The translations under genes were made by a program, and so were the position numbers. A stretch of 64,000 bases of DNA from Thermoanaerobaculia bacterium. GTDB taxonomy: Bacteria > Acidobacteriota > Thermoanaerobaculia > Gp7-AA8. Positions within the stretch are counted from its first letter, which is position 1; each line of letters starts with the position of its first letter. This document shows, in pieces, positions 25,787-34,285 of this stretch. The stretch covers positions 1 to 64,000 of the forward strand of contig JADGNY010000003.1 in assembly GCA_017883235.1 (NCBI GenBank), read 5' to 3'. The notes beneath the pieces were generated by a model. It worked only from the letters and a program-made list of their open reading frames with translations. It searched no databases and had not been told where the DNA came from.

Positions 25787-26385
25787 GATTTACCTCTGCC
25801 AGTCATCGCGGCCATGACGTACGCCTCACCAGCTCTGGTGATGTCTGCCACAGAATTAGTCGCGTCCACCCATAGGGCGTTATGAACATGCCGCGTTCGC
25901 CAGAAGTACGAGCGGAAGCGCGAATTGAACTCAGCATCCAGAAATGGAGGCGGAAGAGGCGGTCGTGACCGCGCTCGAAGGAGCTGTTCAGCGATCGGGA
26001 CATCCAAGTACACCATGTAGTCCGGTGACAGCGGCTTCAGGTTTGCCGCACGACGAATACCTCGAAGCATCACCGCGCAGTTATTAAGCGAGGCGGTATG
26101 GGCGAGAAGCGTCCAGCAGGTGCGGTCGAATAGTGCGACATCAACCGCGCCGTCGTGTCGGCGCAAACGATCGATCTCCGCATAAAATTGCACGGCCCGC
26201 AACCGCATGTCGAAGGATGGTGTCACGGCGTCGGGAAGTGAAAGATGATGCTCTCGCGCAGTGTCCACAAAGCACGGCACGACCCTGCACGCTATCCCTT
26301 CCGCTTGAAGCCTTTGGGCCAGCTTCGATGCAAGCGTGCTTTTCCCAGCAAGTACGGGACCTTCGATGCCCACGGAAAGCGTCAT
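25783..26385 (-). CDS. P-loop kinase of the thymidylate/deoxynucleoside kinase type
   Basis: This is a 200-residue protein. The P-loop is GPVLAGKST (9-17). DVALFDRTCWTLLAH is the DR(S/T)-type catalytic segment, and PDYMVYLDVPIAEQLLRARSR the second-strand plus lid region. The length is close to bacterial dNMP/deoxynucleoside kinases. Its place inside a glycosyltransferase operon, with ATGA overlaps on both sides, suggests a substrate other than dTMP, perhaps a nucleoside-like or sugar intermediate. That is inferred from context only. Confidence 0.8.
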   Translation of the reverse strand: MTLSVGIEGPVLAGKSTLASKLAQRLQAEGIACRVVPCFVDTAREHHLSLPDAVTPSFDMRLRAVQFYAEIDRLRRHDGAVDVALFDRTCWTLLAHTASLNNCAVMLRGIRRAANLKPLSPDYMVYLDVPIAEQLLRARSRPPLPPPFLDAEFNSRFRSYFWRTRHVHNALWVDATNSVADITRAGEAYVMAAMTGRGKS

Positions 26386-27230
26386 CGTAGATACGCCGCC
26401 CTGAGCGCAGCGTTACCATATGGAACTGAGCGCAAAAATGTGATTTGGCCGTCGAGAAGCGCTTCGAATTGTGCAACGGCGTCGAAGTGAACGAAGAATC
26501 GCTCGCAGTAATCAAACGGGAGGTGTAGCTCGCGTGCCGCCGTCCAGGCATATCGGAGCGGTCGCCACACCGCATCACTTTGAGAACGATAGAGACGAAG
26601 CATTGCCGCCTTAACAGGAAGAAGAGAACTGATATCGACGGCCACTAAGTAGTGTCGGCGCAGATCAATCTCGCCTCTCTCCGTGAACATAATCCGGTCG
26701 TCCACGGAGCTCGCGTATATCCCCCAAAATGCTACGTCCTCCCAGAAGATTCGGCAGCCAATATCCCGCGCGAGAAGGTGGACGATCCGGTGATCGGGAT
26801 GGTGGGATACAGCGGCGGGAGCAACGACCGTTTCCATTTGCGCCGGCCGCTCCGCGTCAACGCTCGTTCGCGCCCGATCAACGATGGACGGCGAGATGGT
26901 GCTTCCACTGACGTGCTCGACGAATCCGAGGGGGACGACTGTTCCACCGCAGGCGCGCGAAAACGCCGCGTCCTCGGCCTTTCTCGTCTCGGACGTACTG
27001 GACTCAGAAAAAACGGTGATTAGGGTCGGTGATGCGTTCATTCGCGCGAGTGACGCGGCCATGGACAATGCTGCGTCGTCAGCATGCGGCTGCAGCAAGG
27101 TGATGCGCCTGTCGGTCGAGGGGTGCAGTAATATAGGCTGTTTGAATGATGCTGTGTTACACGCCGCCATTAAATCGATCAGCGCCTCATCCCCTGCCCG
27201 ACTCGAACTACTATCGCGGAGGGTTGTCAT
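26382..27230 (-). CDS. PIG-L family deacetylase
   Basis: This is a 282-residue protein. LLQPHADDAALSMA is the PHxDD zinc motif, and AVSHHPDHRIVH supplies the second His site of LmbE/PIG-L enzymes. These hydrolyse N-acetyl groups of N-acetylglucosamine-linked metabolites (mycothiol, bacillithiol, teicoplanin-type glycosides). Its neighbours are a GT2 upstream (20-bp overlap) and a kinase downstream, so a glycosylate-then-deacetylate route is plausible. Confidence 0.88.
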   Translation of the reverse strand: MTTLRDSSSSRAGDEALIDLMAACNTASFKQPILLHPSTDRRITLLQPHADDAALSMAASLARMNASPTLITVFSESSTSETRKAEDAAFSRACGGTVVPLGFVEHVSGSTISPSIVDRARTSVDAERPAQMETVVAPAAVSHHPDHRIVHLLARDIGCRIFWEDVAFWGIYASSVDDRIMFTERGEIDLRRHYLVAVDISSLLPVKAAMLRLYRSQSDAVWRPLRYAWTAARELHLPFDYCERFFVHFDAVAQFEALLDGQITFLRSVPYGNAALRAAYLR

Positions 27231-27963
27231 ACCAGTGTCTCCACAGGGTGCGTGACCAACGCGCGCATTTTGTTAGCCAGGGGTTCGTCCAAAACAGGAC
27301 TCGCCACGTGGGCCAACTTTCGAAGCGACGAAGCGACGGTGAGACTAGGGAAGAGATAACGATGCAGCGATGCGCCTCGCCCACTGTTCTCAGCCGTACA
27401 AGCGCGCGATGATAAAAGTCGGTATCTTCCGCCATGTAAAGATCCGATCGGTAGCCGCCGAGTTCGGCAAACAGCTCGCGATCGATGAATTGGCAAACAC
27501 CCTGTGTCATTTGATGGCGCCGCGCGTACCATCGCCAAAAAGCAAAGTGTGCCCGCAGCAGAAACCGATCGCTCGTGTAATACGGCGCAAGCGCGCCCAC
27601 GCGTGCCCCGGCCTCCCAGGCAGAATGAATCGTCACGAGCGCAGACGGATGAACGATCGTATCGGCGTCGATAAACACTAGGAGACCACCGGCGGCCGTA
27701 CCGGCTCCGCGATTACGCGCAGTTCCGATGCCGCTGCGGGAGCCGGTCACAACCGCGTCGGCGAGCGACGTGGCAATTGCGGCGGTGTTGTCGATACTGC
27801 CGTCGTCTACCACGATAATCTCTGCGTGCACCTCACGCACGGCTGCGAGATTTTCAGCAGCAGACCGTATCGATAGAAGGGTGGGACGAAGATAGTTCTC
27901 TTCGTTGTAAGCCGGAACGATGACCGAGATCAAAGCTGAATTGCAGGCGCCACGCAAGAGCAT
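27211..27963 (-). CDS. Glycosyltransferase family 2
   Basis: This is a 250-residue protein. ISVIVPAYNEENYLRPTLLSI, EIIVVDDGSIDNTAAIA and LLVFIDADTIVHPSAL are the GT-A fold blocks with DDG and DAD metal motifs. The later GYRSDLYMAEDTDFYHRAL holds the catalytic ED. No C-terminal membrane helices are seen, so it is probably soluble or peripheral. It is the second gene of the minus-strand operon, 8 bp after the membrane protein. Confidence 0.93.
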   Translation of the reverse strand: MLLRGACNSALISVIVPAYNEENYLRPTLLSIRSAAENLAAVREVHAEIIVVDDGSIDNTAAIATSLADAVVTGSRSGIGTARNRGAGTAAGGLLVFIDADTIVHPSALVTIHSAWEAGARVGALAPYYTSDRFLLRAHFAFWRWYARRHQMTQGVCQFIDRELFAELGGYRSDLYMAEDTDFYHRALVRLRTVGEAHRCIVISSLVSPSLRRFESWPTWRVLFWTNPWLTKCARWSRTLWRHWYDNPPR

Positions 27964-27971
27964 AAGCCAGT

Positions 27972-28751
27972 CTATTCTCGTGGCAGCGACCGGGCATCGG
28001 GATTGGCACCAGCCTGGAAGCCAGCGCTCAGAAGCGTATAGACGTAGGCATAATCGACCTCACGAACACGCGCCCTGCAGAATGAGTCGGCTAGGAAGAC
28101 GAACATAATCGCAGATATGAACAACCAAACCAGAGCGGAAACGGCGTGAACATGAAGAACAAACTGAGCGCGGAGTATTTCAGTCACGGCAAGGGCAATA
28201 CTGGCCAAGGCTGCCGTGAGCATGCCCGCGAACAGTCGTACCTCTGCTTCGATGCGTTCGAGATCAGCCCATAGCGGTGGAGAAGCCAGGCGGAGAAACC
28301 GCTTGGCGGTCGTGAAGGGTTGATTCCCGGGGAGGAGACCAACGTCCACTCCAGTGACCCGGCTGAGGAAAGCGACGACGACCGCGTGGTAGGCGGTCTT
28401 CGAATGAAGGGCGAGGTATGGAAAATATGTGTCTTCCGATGCGATGGACACAAAGCGCTTCTGCCGTCGAAGAAGTGGACGCGACAATATCGACGCGAAG
28501 TGGGTAGCTCGGCCTTGTAACGCATAGCCAATAGAGGCGACCACTGCGATCAGGGCTCCGGAGGCCAGCCAACTACCGCCGCTCGTCGAAGCGGTGAGTT
28601 GTGTCCATTCATCGACAGGAGTGACCGCGGTCGCAGCACCGGTGGCCATTTGTGCCGCCGTGGCTAACAGGAGAAACCACGCTAGACCGGGGATCAGTGT
28701 CCCGAGCAAGTCGATGGCCGAGAGGTTGAATGAACCAGGCTTTGATTCCAT
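27972..28751 (-). CDS. Uncharacterised integral membrane protein
   Basis: This is a 259-residue protein. It has four likely membrane segments: LLGTLIPGLAWFLLLATAAQMA, WLASGALIAVVASIGYAL, LFAGMLTAALASIALAVTEIL and VSALVWLFISAIMFVFLAD. A 90-residue soluble loop lies between the second and third. No family recognised. As first gene of the glycosyltransferase operon it could anchor the pathway at the membrane or move the product, but nothing in the sequence proves this. Confidence 0.7.
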   Translation of the reverse strand: MESKPGSFNLSAIDLLGTLIPGLAWFLLLATAAQMATGAATAVTPVDEWTQLTASTSGGSWLASGALIAVVASIGYALQGRATHFASILSRPLLRRQKRFVSIASEDTYFPYLALHSKTAYHAVVVAFLSRVTGVDVGLLPGNQPFTTAKRFLRLASPPLWADLERIEAEVRLFAGMLTAALASIALAVTEILRAQFVLHVHAVSALVWLFISAIMFVFLADSFCRARVREVDYAYVYTLLSAGFQAGANPDARSLPRE

Positions 28752-29093
28752 GTTCTTTAATGAGGAGTGACGCCACAGCCCCTTTCCCTACCTAGGTGCT
28801 AGACCGGTCGCGGTTGCGCAACTCGCTGACAGTATGGAGCAAAAGAACCGAAGGCGTGCACACTTCTCATCCCGCCGAGTTGACGTTGTGCCGAGCGACG
28901 AATTGGCTCATCGGAAACCTCCGATGAAATCGTCGCAGGAGGATTGTGCGTGCTATCCGGCTCGGGCGAAGTCGATGGGAGTTCGCCTGTGGTAGTGACA
29001 CTACTAGGCGCAAAACTAGGCGCGCGGCCTGTTTCGGCGGGTTGGTGGGTGCTGCAGTCGCCGCGAAGTTGTTGTGGGGGTTGGGGTTGCGGT
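28752..29093. other. Intergenic stretch between tRNA-Pro and the glycosyltransferase operon
   Basis: No convincing gene in these 342 bp; frames through it run on into the tRNA and are artefacts. It must hold the promoter for the minus-strand operon starting at 28751. I looked for a repeat of the tRNA 3' end as a junction of an inserted island and saw none. Confidence 0.5.
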
Positions 29094-29170
29094 TGGTCGG
29101 GCAGGGGGGATTTGAACCCCCGACCACCTGAACCCCATTCAGGTACGCTACCAGGCTGCGCTACTGCCCG
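29094..29170 (-). tRNA. tRNA-Pro (GGG)
   Basis: A complete cloverleaf: acceptor CGGGCAG pairs with CTGCCCG, the discriminator is A and CCA is encoded (29096-29094). The anticodon stem CCTGA/TCAGG holds the loop ATGGGGT, giving anticodon GGG. The T-arm is GGGGGTTCAAATCCCCC. It lies between the GHMP-kinase fusion gene and the glycosyltransferase block. Confidence 0.97.
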
Positions 29171-29244
29171 ACTCGGGTCCATCCTAACACGGGGACCGAG
29201 GGGGTATTCCGGTGGCTAGGAGTCTGCGCGGCAGAACGATCGAG

Positions 29245-29294
29245 CGGAGATGGTGGCCGAGCCTTGGGCAACCAGCGCTGCCGGCCGTGCCGGC
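29245..29294 (-). repeat. Dispersed 50-bp element directly after a stop codon, copy 2
   Basis: In the sense of the upstream gene this reads GCCGGCACGGCCGGC immediately after the TAA, then the same 35 bp as copy 1 at 12599-12649 with only about three differences. Both copies start at the base after a stop codon. Confidence 0.85.
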
Positions 29295-31151
29295 TTAGAG
29301 GCCGGCGGCCCAGAGGATCAGGTACTTCGTGATCTCGATGTTCTTCGTCGTTGGCGTGATCACGATTTCTTCGATCTCGCGGGCTTTGGACTGCATCTCG
29401 TCGCGGATGACATCCAGCTCCCGTTCCCAGGCGCGCTGGATCTGGCGGATCTTGGTGAGGTAGTCGTCCTCGCGCAGGGAGTGGGGGGCGTCGGTGAGGG
29501 AGGCGGGCTTGCCGCTGGTGATGTTGTAGATGGTCTGGCCCCAGGCCACATTCACGTCCGGGCCGCGCTCGTTGGAGGGGCCCTCGTCGCTGGCGTCGCG
29601 CTCGCGCTGGTCGCGTTCGGAAAGTTCCTTCACCTGATCGATACGGCGGCGGAAGGTACCCTCCAGGCGCTCCTGCTCGCCGCCGATGCGGCGTTTCGCT
29701 TCTTCGTTGCAGCGGGTGAGGAAGTCGCGGCGCGATTCACCCAACTGCGAGTACATCGCGAATTCGGGGTTGTGAAAAACGGTCAGTTTCGCCGTCCCGG
29801 CCACGTATTGCCGGAAGGCATCCTCGGATTGCAGGGCGCCCTGCATCAGGATCTCCGGCTTCAGGGCATCATCGACGTCGTGATTCGGATCGGGGACGGC
29901 GCGGATGTCGAGTTTCTCCGGATCGATGGCCCTGGCATCGCTCCACTGAACCGAGCCGTCGCCCGTGCGCATGGGGGCAACGAAGCTTTTGACTGTGTCG
30001 ACGTGGACGCCGCTTCTCGGCTCGTTCTGCGTGATGATCGCTTCGGCGAGCAGGTGAGGCCGGTAGGCGCCGCGTCCGCCGAAGACGTAGAGCTGTTCCA
30101 GCGAAGGTGAACTGCGCATCGTGAAGCGCGGGCGGCGTACCGACGGCGCGTCGTCGCTCCGCTCGACAGTCAGCCCGTGTGCGACCGGATGGGCATCGAT
30201 GACCTGGCCCGGAACATTGGCCAGAGCAGCGCGGACGGCCTCGCGACGTTCGGGCGGCATGAGGAAGACGATGCATCCTCCGCCACCGGCACCGCAGACT
30301 TTTCCTGCCCACGCGCCGGCGCCGGTGGCTGCCTCGATTGCTGCTTCGATCTCGGGCGTGGAGATGCCGTCGATGAGCGCCTTGCGATTCTGCCACTCGT
30401 GATTCAGAGCCACGCCGGCCGCTTCGAGATCCCCGCTTTCCAGCGCTTTCTCCATCTCGATGGCGCTTTCAGCAATTTTGGCGAGCCCGTTGTGGACTTT
30501 CTTCTTGCCGTCGATCTGGCGTTTGTAGATGTCCCAGTTGTTCGTGCCGGAAAAATGGGCCACGCCGGTGTAGTGCAGCAGCATGTGCTCGGCAAGCCGG
30601 TCGACCGGCAGCGCAATCTGATGGCGGACCACCAGCCCCGGATTGAGGTGGATGGCCATGAGACCGCCGTAGACGGGAGGGTAATAATCCTGGATCCCGG
30701 CGGGGACGCGGATGAGGCGCGTCTCCAGGTCGCGGACGAGCGCGATGAGGTCGTCACCTTCCACCGGCGCGCCGGCGACCTCGGAGAGCGCGCGGACGAG
30801 CGTGATCGTCAGCGCCGAGGAGCCGCCGAGGCCCGAGCCGCGGGGGGCGTCGGTACGGGTGGTGATGCGGATGCCGGTGAGACGGAAATGCTCGAGGGCG
30901 CGATGAATCAACGCCGCTTTCGGATCGGCGGCCAACTCGTGCAGCGAGGCATAGGTTTGTTCGTACTGCTGATCGGTGAGATTGATCTCGATAGAGTCCG
31001 TGCCCGTCTCAGCGACTTCCGACTCCGCGTGATACGAGATGGCGACGTTGATGGTGCGCGAGCCGGGGTGGAAAAGGTAGAGGGGCCAGAGGTCGAGAGT
31101 ACCGCCAGCGAGATCGGCGCGCACCGGCGCGCGGGCAATGACCTTTTTCAT
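29295..31151 (-). CDS. GHMP sugar kinase fused to a HerA-ATPase-type C-terminal tail
   Basis: This is a 618-residue protein. Residues 1-330 are a full GHMP kinase of the heptose/fucose-kinase type: RAPVRADLAGGTLDLWP, the ATP loop APRGSGLGGSSAL (102-114) and KVCGAGGGGCIVFL (284-296). Residues about 345-618 are different. PHLLAEAIITQNEPRSGV, VQWSDARAI, FRQYVAGTAKLTVFHNPE, a long coiled coil and the closing IEEIVITPTTKNIEITKYLI resemble the tail of large HerA/FtsK-type ATP-binding proteins. No ATPase core accompanies it. The fusion is in frame without breaks. The kinase part probably phosphorylates a sugar for envelope glycan synthesis; the role of the tail is unknown. Confidence 0.85.
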   Translation of the reverse strand: MKKVIARAPVRADLAGGTLDLWPLYLFHPGSRTINVAISYHAESEVAETGTDSIEINLTDQQYEQTYASLHELAADPKAALIHRALEHFRLTGIRITTRTDAPRGSGLGGSSALTITLVRALSEVAGAPVEGDDLIALVRDLETRLIRVPAGIQDYYPPVYGGLMAIHLNPGLVVRHQIALPVDRLAEHMLLHYTGVAHFSGTNNWDIYKRQIDGKKKVHNGLAKIAESAIEMEKALESGDLEAAGVALNHEWQNRKALIDGISTPEIEAAIEAATGAGAWAGKVCGAGGGGCIVFLMPPERREAVRAALANVPGQVIDAHPVAHGLTVERSDDAPSVRRPRFTMRSSPSLEQLYVFGGRGAYRPHLLAEAIITQNEPRSGVHVDTVKSFVAPMRTGDGSVQWSDARAIDPEKLDIRAVPDPNHDVDDALKPEILMQGALQSEDAFRQYVAGTAKLTVFHNPEFAMYSQLGESRRDFLTRCNEEAKRRIGGEQERLEGTFRRRIDQVKELSERDQRERDASDEGPSNERGPDVNVAWGQTIYNITSGKPASLTDAPHSLREDDYLTKIRQIQRAWERELDVIRDEMQSKAREIEEIVITPTTKNIEITKYLILWAAGL

Positions 31152-31187
31152 GAGGTTGGGATGCGTCCGATGGAAAGCGTATGACTG

Positions 31188-32528
31188 CTAGAAGAGTGCC
31201 CGCCGTTTCGTCGCGAAGGCGGCCAGTTGCTGAGCCGGCGTGGCCAGTTTGGGACTGAAGGCCGCGACGCTGCTGCGAAAGGCCGCCAGCGAGTCGCCGC
31301 GCAGCGGGTCGGGCGTGATCGACCTGAGCTTGAGCGGATCGAGCCACGTGCCGTTGTCGGAGATGCGGTAATCGAGATGCGGCCCGGTGGCGAGGCCGGT
31401 CATGCCTACGTAACCGATCACCTCGCCTTGCGTGACGTTCTTTCCGGGCTTGATCCCCTTGGCGAAGCGGGAGAGATGGAGGTACGACGTTTCGACGCGG
31501 GAACCGTGGCGGATGCGGATGTAGTTGCCTTCGCCATGGTTGTAGGTCGCATCCACGACCACGCCGTCGGCCGTCGTCATTACCGGTGTGCCAACCGGGG
31601 CGCCGTAATCAACGCCGTGGTGAGGCCGGAAGTAGTGAAGAAGTGGGTGATAGCGGCTCTTCGAGAATCCTGAAGTGATGCGGCTGAACTGCAGCGGTGC
31701 GCGTAGGAACTGCTTGCGAAGCGGGCTGCCGTTGCGAGCGTAGTAGCCGGCGCGGCCGTCGGGCGTCTCGCAGCGGAAGGCCTCGTACGTCTGACCACCG
31801 TGGACGAAGCGTGCCGCTACGATCGGGCCATACCCGACGAGATCGGCGCCGGCGAACTTCTTCTTCGTGACCAGACTGAAAGAGTCGCCCTTCTGCAGCG
31901 CGAAAAAGTCGATGTCCCACTGGAAGACGTCGACGAGCTCCTGCACGAGCTGCGGTCCTTCGCCGGCGTTGCGCAGAGCTTCCCACAGTGAGGAGTCGAT
32001 CTGAGCGGAAACGGCGGTTTCGATCTCCGTCTGATGCGCCTGGTAGGGGGTGATGGCGAAGCCGGTATTGCCGCGGACGGCGTCGATCTCTCCCCAGCCG
32101 GTCACTTTCATCTCGACGCTGTCGACCGTCCCTCGGGTGTCGTAATGGAAGCGGAGAAGGTGGCCGGGGCGGAGGCGGCGGAGATCGACGGTCTTGCCGA
32201 ATTCGTTGTTGAGGATGGCCGCGTCGGAGCGGCCAAGGCCGCCGGCCAGGAAGACGGAATCGAGCGTATCCCCATCTTCCAGCGTCAGCACGACGGAGTG
32301 TTCGGGAAGCGTGGCCGATGTCGGCGCGGCCAGGGCGTCGTAGCGAATCTGCGGAGGGACGATCATGGCGGCGCTGGAGACCGCCATTGTGGGCTGAGTG
32401 AGGGCGTCGTTATTGCTGACGGCGGCGAGGATGAAGGGAATCGCCAGCGGCAGCGCCACGGCCACATACACTCGAGGCTGGCGGGCGAGACGTCGCAGAA
32501 ACTCACCGATTGCGAACTGTCGTTTCAT
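31188..32528 (-). CDS. M23 family (LytM-type) metallopeptidase
   Basis: This is a 446-residue protein from ATG 32528 (MKRQFAIGEFLRRL). One N-terminal membrane helix (VYVAVALPLAIPFILAA) anchors it in the periplasm. A LysM/OapA-like segment (LTLEDGDTLDSVFLAGGLG...LRPGHLLRF) precedes the catalytic domain, with PHHGVDYGAPVGTPV, SYLHLSRFAKGIKPGKNV and GLATGPHLDYRI. The usual second His of the HxH motif is Asp here. It should cut peptidoglycan cross-links. Its downstream neighbour is the GHMP fusion, 36 bp away. Confidence 0.92.
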   Translation of the reverse strand: MKRQFAIGEFLRRLARQPRVYVAVALPLAIPFILAAVSNNDALTQPTMAVSSAAMIVPPQIRYDALAAPTSATLPEHSVVLTLEDGDTLDSVFLAGGLGRSDAAILNNEFGKTVDLRRLRPGHLLRFHYDTRGTVDSVEMKVTGWGEIDAVRGNTGFAITPYQAHQTEIETAVSAQIDSSLWEALRNAGEGPQLVQELVDVFQWDIDFFALQKGDSFSLVTKKKFAGADLVGYGPIVAARFVHGGQTYEAFRCETPDGRAGYYARNGSPLRKQFLRAPLQFSRITSGFSKSRYHPLLHYFRPHHGVDYGAPVGTPVMTTADGVVVDATYNHGEGNYIRIRHGSRVETSYLHLSRFAKGIKPGKNVTQGEVIGYVGMTGLATGPHLDYRISDNGTWLDPLKLRSITPDPLRGDSLAAFRSSVAAFSPKLATPAQQLAAFATKRRALF

Positions 32529-32614
32529 CGATCTGGAACCGGTACCGGGGACGAATCGACGGGATCGTACCATGTGCCCCACCCTCCCTACCTCCGTGGT
32601 TACCAGATTAGCGG

Positions 32615-32677
32615 ATTAGTGGATTCGTAGATCAGGGGCTGGTTGAGCCCCGTCTGCCTGATCAACTAATCCACTGA
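32615..32677 (-). terminator. Long imperfect hairpin behind the DUF4412-like gene
   Basis: TTAGTGGATT, GATCAGG and GGGGCT on the left pair with AGCCCC, CCTGATC and AATCCACTGA on the right, around a short GGTTG loop. It lies directly after the stop codon of the minus-strand exported protein and so probably ends or protects that message. No U-tract. Confidence 0.6.
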
Positions 32678-32678
32678 C

Positions 32679-33536
32679 CTACTGCTTCTCCCCCGAGGGC
32701 TCCATCGAAAGCACCTGCATCGGCGCTTTCTCCGTGTCATCGCGAACCGGACCGGCTTTGTGGAAGGTCAGCGGGACGGTGAACGTCGCCAGGCCGATTT
32801 GGGCAACCGGTTGAATCGACGTCACCAGCAACTCCCTGGTCTGCGTGACGGTGCGGTTTACCTTCAACTGGGTCTCGCCGTTCACCGGGGCGCGGTTGTT
32901 GATCGTCGTGACGTTGACGATCTGTCTGAGGGCAAAGCCTTTAATGTTCGAGTTCTCGGCGGAGATCAGGTCGTCCAGGTCGGGATTGCCGGTGTGCAGC
33001 GCGCCGCTTGCCAGGAACGTGTCGCCGATGTCGCCGAAGGCGCTCGTGGTCCATTTGTCGATGGTCGTCTTCACCGTCTGGGTCAGCGGCAGGTTGCCGA
33101 AGGCGACGGTGATGTCGTAGCTCATGATCAGGCGGTAGTGCTCGGTCGGAATGCCGGCCACGGTGGGCTGGTCCGGCATTTTCGTGACGTCGATCTTTTT
33201 GTTGGCGATGGTGATCTTCCGGGCGCCGATGGAGGTGGCCACGCTGGCGGCGTTCACCTCCACGAACGATTTCCGGCTCGGGTCGATGAAGGTCATCGAC
33301 CGCGATCCGTTCGTGGCGATGATGTAGGTTCCGGCGGGATAGGCATTACCGGAGAGGAACTCGACCCGGGAGCGGTCGCCATCGATGATGGCACGGCCGA
33401 CGCAATCAGTTGCCGGGATCGATTCGAGGTCGGAAGAGGTCGTCTGCCGGAACTCGTACTGGATCCCTGCCGAGGCAGATGGGGCGGTGATGACGAGCAG
33501 CATGACTGCAAATGCCAGCAAGTTCTTTTTCATCAA
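32679..33536 (-). CDS. Exported DUF4412-like protein
   Basis: This is a 285-residue protein with signal peptide MMKKNLLAFAVMLLVITAPSASA. It then has a beta-rich body (IQYEFRQTTSSDLESIPATDC, RSMTFIDPSRKSFVEVN, TVAGIPTEHYRLIMSYDI). The pattern of a stress-bearing exported barrel-like domain with a YRL/EHY core matches DUF4412-type proteins. Substrate and partners unknown. It is divergent from lolA with a 73-bp gap, so the two may share a promoter region. Confidence 0.75.
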   Translation of the reverse strand: MMKKNLLAFAVMLLVITAPSASAGIQYEFRQTTSSDLESIPATDCVGRAIIDGDRSRVEFLSGNAYPAGTYIIATNGSRSMTFIDPSRKSFVEVNAASVATSIGARKITIANKKIDVTKMPDQPTVAGIPTEHYRLIMSYDITVAFGNLPLTQTVKTTIDKWTTSAFGDIGDTFLASGALHTGNPDLDDLISAENSNIKGFALRQIVNVTTINNRAPVNGETQLKVNRTVTQTRELLVTSIQPVAQIGLATFTVPLTFHKAGPVRDDTEKAPMQVLSMEPSGEKQ

Positions 33537-33609
33537 TAACCTCAGTTTTGACTGAGTATAACTCGCTCACCGGGAAATACGACTTTCCGGTGCGGCGTTG
33601 GGGCAGCCC

Positions 33610-34284
33610 ATGTTGATCAGGAAGTTTTTCGCTCTGTCGCTGTGTGCGGCAGCGCTGTCGGTTCCGGCCGTCGCCAAGACCAATCCGGACTCGCTGGATG
33701 AGGTGATCAAGAAGGTCCAGCTTGCGCAGGCCCAAACGACCACGATTGAAGCGGACTTTCGCCAGGAGAAAACGCTGGCGCTGCTGGCCAAGCCGGAAGT
33801 CTCGACCGGCCGTTTTGTCTATTCGAAGCCGAACAACGTCCTCTGGTCCTACGACGCCCCGAAGCGGGTCACGATGCTGATCGCCGACGGCATGCTGACC
33901 ACGTACTACCCCGACCTCAACAAAGCGGAGCGGATCGAGGTGAAGCGTTACCAGGACCGTATCTTCAGGTACATGGGAGCGAGCGGAGCGATCGACGAGC
34001 TCGGCGCCTGGTTCAACTTCACCTTCACGAACACGTCCGACAAGCCATACTTCGTTCTCGATCTCGACCCGAAGAACAAGGCCGTCGCGAAGCGGGTGCG
34101 TCACATCAAGATCTTCATCGACAGGAAGACCTACCTGACGACGCAGTTCGAGTACACCGAGGGCGACGGCGACAAAACGCGCTACGAGTTCCTGAACGTG
34201 AAGATCAACGCGCCGGTGGAGCAAAGCCGCTTCGTCCTGACGCTGCCGAGCAGCGTGCGCGTCGAGCAGATGAAGCTGCAATAG
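33610..34284 (+). CDS. lolA: Outer-membrane lipoprotein carrier protein LolA
   Basis: This is a 224-residue protein from ATG 33610, chosen because the signal peptide begins there (MLIRKFFALSLCAAALSVPAVA). The LolA core is clear: TIEADFRQEKTLALLAKPEVSTGRFVYSKPNNVLWSYDAPK, then a concave beta half-barrel ending VKINAPVEQSRFVLTLP. LolA ferries lipoproteins across the periplasm to the outer membrane. It is followed by a repeat array that fills the whole gap to tgt. Confidence 0.9.
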   Translation: MLIRKFFALSLCAAALSVPAVAKTNPDSLDEVIKKVQLAQAQTTTIEADFRQEKTLALLAKPEVSTGRFVYSKPNNVLWSYDAPKRVTMLIADGMLTTYYPDLNKAERIEVKRYQDRIFRYMGASGAIDELGAWFNFTFTNTSDKPYFVLDLDPKNKAVAKRVRHIKIFIDRKTYLTTQFEYTEGDGDKTRYEFLNVKINAPVEQSRFVLTLPSSVRVEQMKLQ

Positions 34285-34285
34285 C

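Noticed and set aside
28799-29182. 127-codon minus-strand frame overlapping tRNA-Pro
   Set aside because: Its N-terminus is translated tRNA (QPGSVPEWGSGGRGFKSP), a common artefact.
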